From positions 1 through 5,963 of the forward strand of contig USPP01000111.1 in the NCBI GenBank assembly GCA_900556615.1: a DNA stretch of 5,963 nucleotides, read 5' to 3'. A model generated the notes under the pieces. The model ran no database searches, was not told the DNA's origin, and saw only the letters and a list, made by a program, of their open reading frames with translations. This stretch comes from an uncultured Eubacteriales bacterium. Its GTDB lineage: Bacteria; Bacillota; Clostridia; Oscillospirales; CAG-272. The stretch's first letter is position 1. Every line of letters starts with the position of its first letter. The position numbers and the translations under genes were made by a program. Positions 5,358 through 5,963 of this stretch are shown in pieces.

Positions 5358-5570
5358 ATGATGCCGCTCACACTTGCAGAGGTAGGAGAAGAAAATATAA
5401 TCAAAAAAGTCGGCGGAAAACAAGAGGTCAAGGCGCATCTTGAAAATCTTGGTTTTGTGGTGGGAGGAACTGTTACGGTTATCAACAGGATCGGAGGCAG
5501 CGTCATTGTAAATGTTAAGGAATCCCGCATTGCAATCAGTAAGGAAATGGCACAGAAAATTATGATCTGA
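5358..5570 (+). CDS. feoA: FeoA-family protein, first copy
   Basis: 70 residues. ATG 5358 is chosen because AGAAGGA (5344-5350) lies 7 bases before it; the in-frame ATG at 5319 has no ribosome site and falls inside an operator palindrome. FeoA is a small SH3-like cytoplasmic partner of the FeoB ferrous iron transporter. The FeoA pattern is visible: MPLTLAEVGEEN, then a KKVGGKQEVKAHLENLGF helix and GF/GG turn (about 16-37), a TVTVINRIGGSVIVNVKESR strand pair, and the ISKEMAQKI end. The arginine-rich helix of the second copy is replaced by KQEVKAHLENL, so it is the more divergent paralogue. It is the first gene of the operon; 49 bases separate it from the next. Confidence 0.88.
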   Translation: MMPLTLAEVGEENIIKKVGGKQEVKAHLENLGFVVGGTVTVINRIGGSVIVNVKESRIAISKEMAQKIMI

Positions 5571-5619
5571 TTTTCTGGGCAATTATATTTATAAGAATGT
5601 TCATCAGGAGGAGATAGGC

Positions 5620-5841
5620 ATGAAAACGCTGAAACAGGCAAAAGTCGGAGACACGGTTAAAGTTGTAAAGCTTCATGGAGAGGGAGCGGTTAAACGCCGC
5701 ATTATGGACATGGGGTTAACAAAAGGAGTAGAGGTATACATCCGTAAGGTTGCGCCTCTCGGTGATCCGATTGAGGTTACCGTCCGTGGTTATGAACTTT
5801 CGATTCGTAAAGCAGACTTGGAAATGATAGAAATAGAATAA
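5620..5841 (+). CDS. feoA: FeoA-family protein, second copy
   Basis: 73 residues from ATG 5620, 8 bases after AGGAGG (5606-5611). It has the more typical FeoA signature: LKQAKVGDTVKVVKLHGEG, then AVKRRIMDMGLTKGVEVY (about 23-40) with the RR-MDMGL helix and following turn, then APLGDPIEVTVRGYELSIRK and a DLEMIEIE end. The role is support of FeoB-mediated Fe(II) uptake at the inner face of the membrane. Tandem feoA genes before feoB are a common clostridial layout. The 95-base gap to feoB holds a third operator. Confidence 0.93.
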   Translation: MKTLKQAKVGDTVKVVKLHGEGAVKRRIMDMGLTKGVEVYIRKVAPLGDPIEVTVRGYELSIRKADLEMIEIE

Positions 5842-5873
5842 AGGGCACCTCTAAAATCATACGATTCTGGGGA

Positions 5874-5890
5874 AGGGTATCCCTATATTT
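5874..5890 (+). terminator. Small hairpin and T run between feoA and feoB
   Basis: AGGG (5874-5877) and CCCT (5881-5884) flank TAT, then ATATTTTTT follows. The stem is only 4 bp, so it is at best a leaky attenuator. The TATATT inside it (5884-5889) could instead be a -10 box of an internal feoB promoter, though no good -35 is seen. Confidence 0.3.
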
Positions 5891-5901
5891 TTTAAGCGGC
5901 G

Positions 5902-5917
5902 GTTAGTCGCAGCTAAT
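5902..5917. promoter_or_regulatory. feo operator site 3 before feoB (GTTAGT-N4-GCTAAT)
   Basis: Both arms are identical to site 2, with centre CGCA. It lies 19 bases before the feoB start codon, beside the ribosome site. If TATATT at 5884-5889 is a -10 box, the site sits close to the start of transcription, in the same geometry as site 1. It implies separate or added control of feoB. Confidence 0.6.
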
Positions 5918-5936
5918 CAGAAGGTGAGGAATATAT

Positions 5937-5963
5937 ATGAAATTACGAATCGCCCTTGCGGGC
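5937..5963 (+). CDS. feoB: FeoB ferrous iron transporter, first nine codons
   Basis: Cut by the window edge. ATG 5937 follows AAGGTGAGG (5921-5929) by 7 bases and reads MKLRIALAG, the standard opening strand of the FeoB GTPase domain just before its P-loop. FeoB is the membrane Fe(II) permease with an N-terminal G-protein domain. The two feoA genes upstream support the call. Confidence 0.85.

Noticed and set aside
5312..5641. Minus-strand frames across feoA (5312-5641 and 5340-5582)
   Set aside because: They are antisense to a clear feoA gene and lack start signals.

Overview
The window looks like a chromosomal segment from a low-to-mid GC, gut-type member of the Clostridia (Bacillota), perhaps near the Oscillospiraceae/Ruminococcaceae. 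This rests on strong AGGAGG-type ribosome sites, textbook sigma-A promoters (several with an extended -10 TG), a clostridial-style feoA-feoA-feoB iron operon, and intergenic arrays of small TTCG-capped hairpins. The taxonomic call is inference from style, not a match to a known genome.

Layout. Bases 1-153 are an array of about six small palindromes joined by a TGATGATATAC-like linker. It is followed by a promoter and a multi-pass membrane protein of unknown function with a probable bacterial PH-like domain (228-1196). Bases 1197-1490 hold a short hairpin, a repeated GACACCTTTT motif, a perfect 21-bp inverted repeat and a second, more degenerate hairpin array. A consensus promoter then drives a 345-residue predicted beta-propeller protein (1491-2528), closed by a bidirectional terminator (2582-2610). 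Bases 2611-3300 carry two decayed minus-strand small genes, each readable only if one frameshift is allowed: a small charged protein and a two-helix membrane protein. A DUF11-type surface-style repeat protein follows (3494-4348). Its promoter is embedded in a 14-bp inverted repeat, and a 15-bp inverted repeat lies just past its stop. Bases 4399-5239 are nearly gene-free, with palindromes and one possible gene remnant.

The right end is the best understood part. A perfect TTGACA-17-TATACT promoter leads into two tandem FeoA proteins (5358-5570 and 5620-5841) and the first nine codons of feoB (5937 onward, cut by the window edge). Three near-identical palindromes of the form GTTAGY-N4-GCTAAY sit downstream of the promoter, in the leader, and again just before feoB. 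Together they look like the operators of a metal-responsive repressor, probably of the DtxR/IdeR type, controlling ferrous iron uptake.

No phage, CRISPR, tRNA or rRNA was seen, and no intact transposase. The most unusual signals are the two hairpin arrays that end in the same unit at the same distance from a strong promoter, the three-copy feo operator, and the inverted repeat over the DUF11 promoter.
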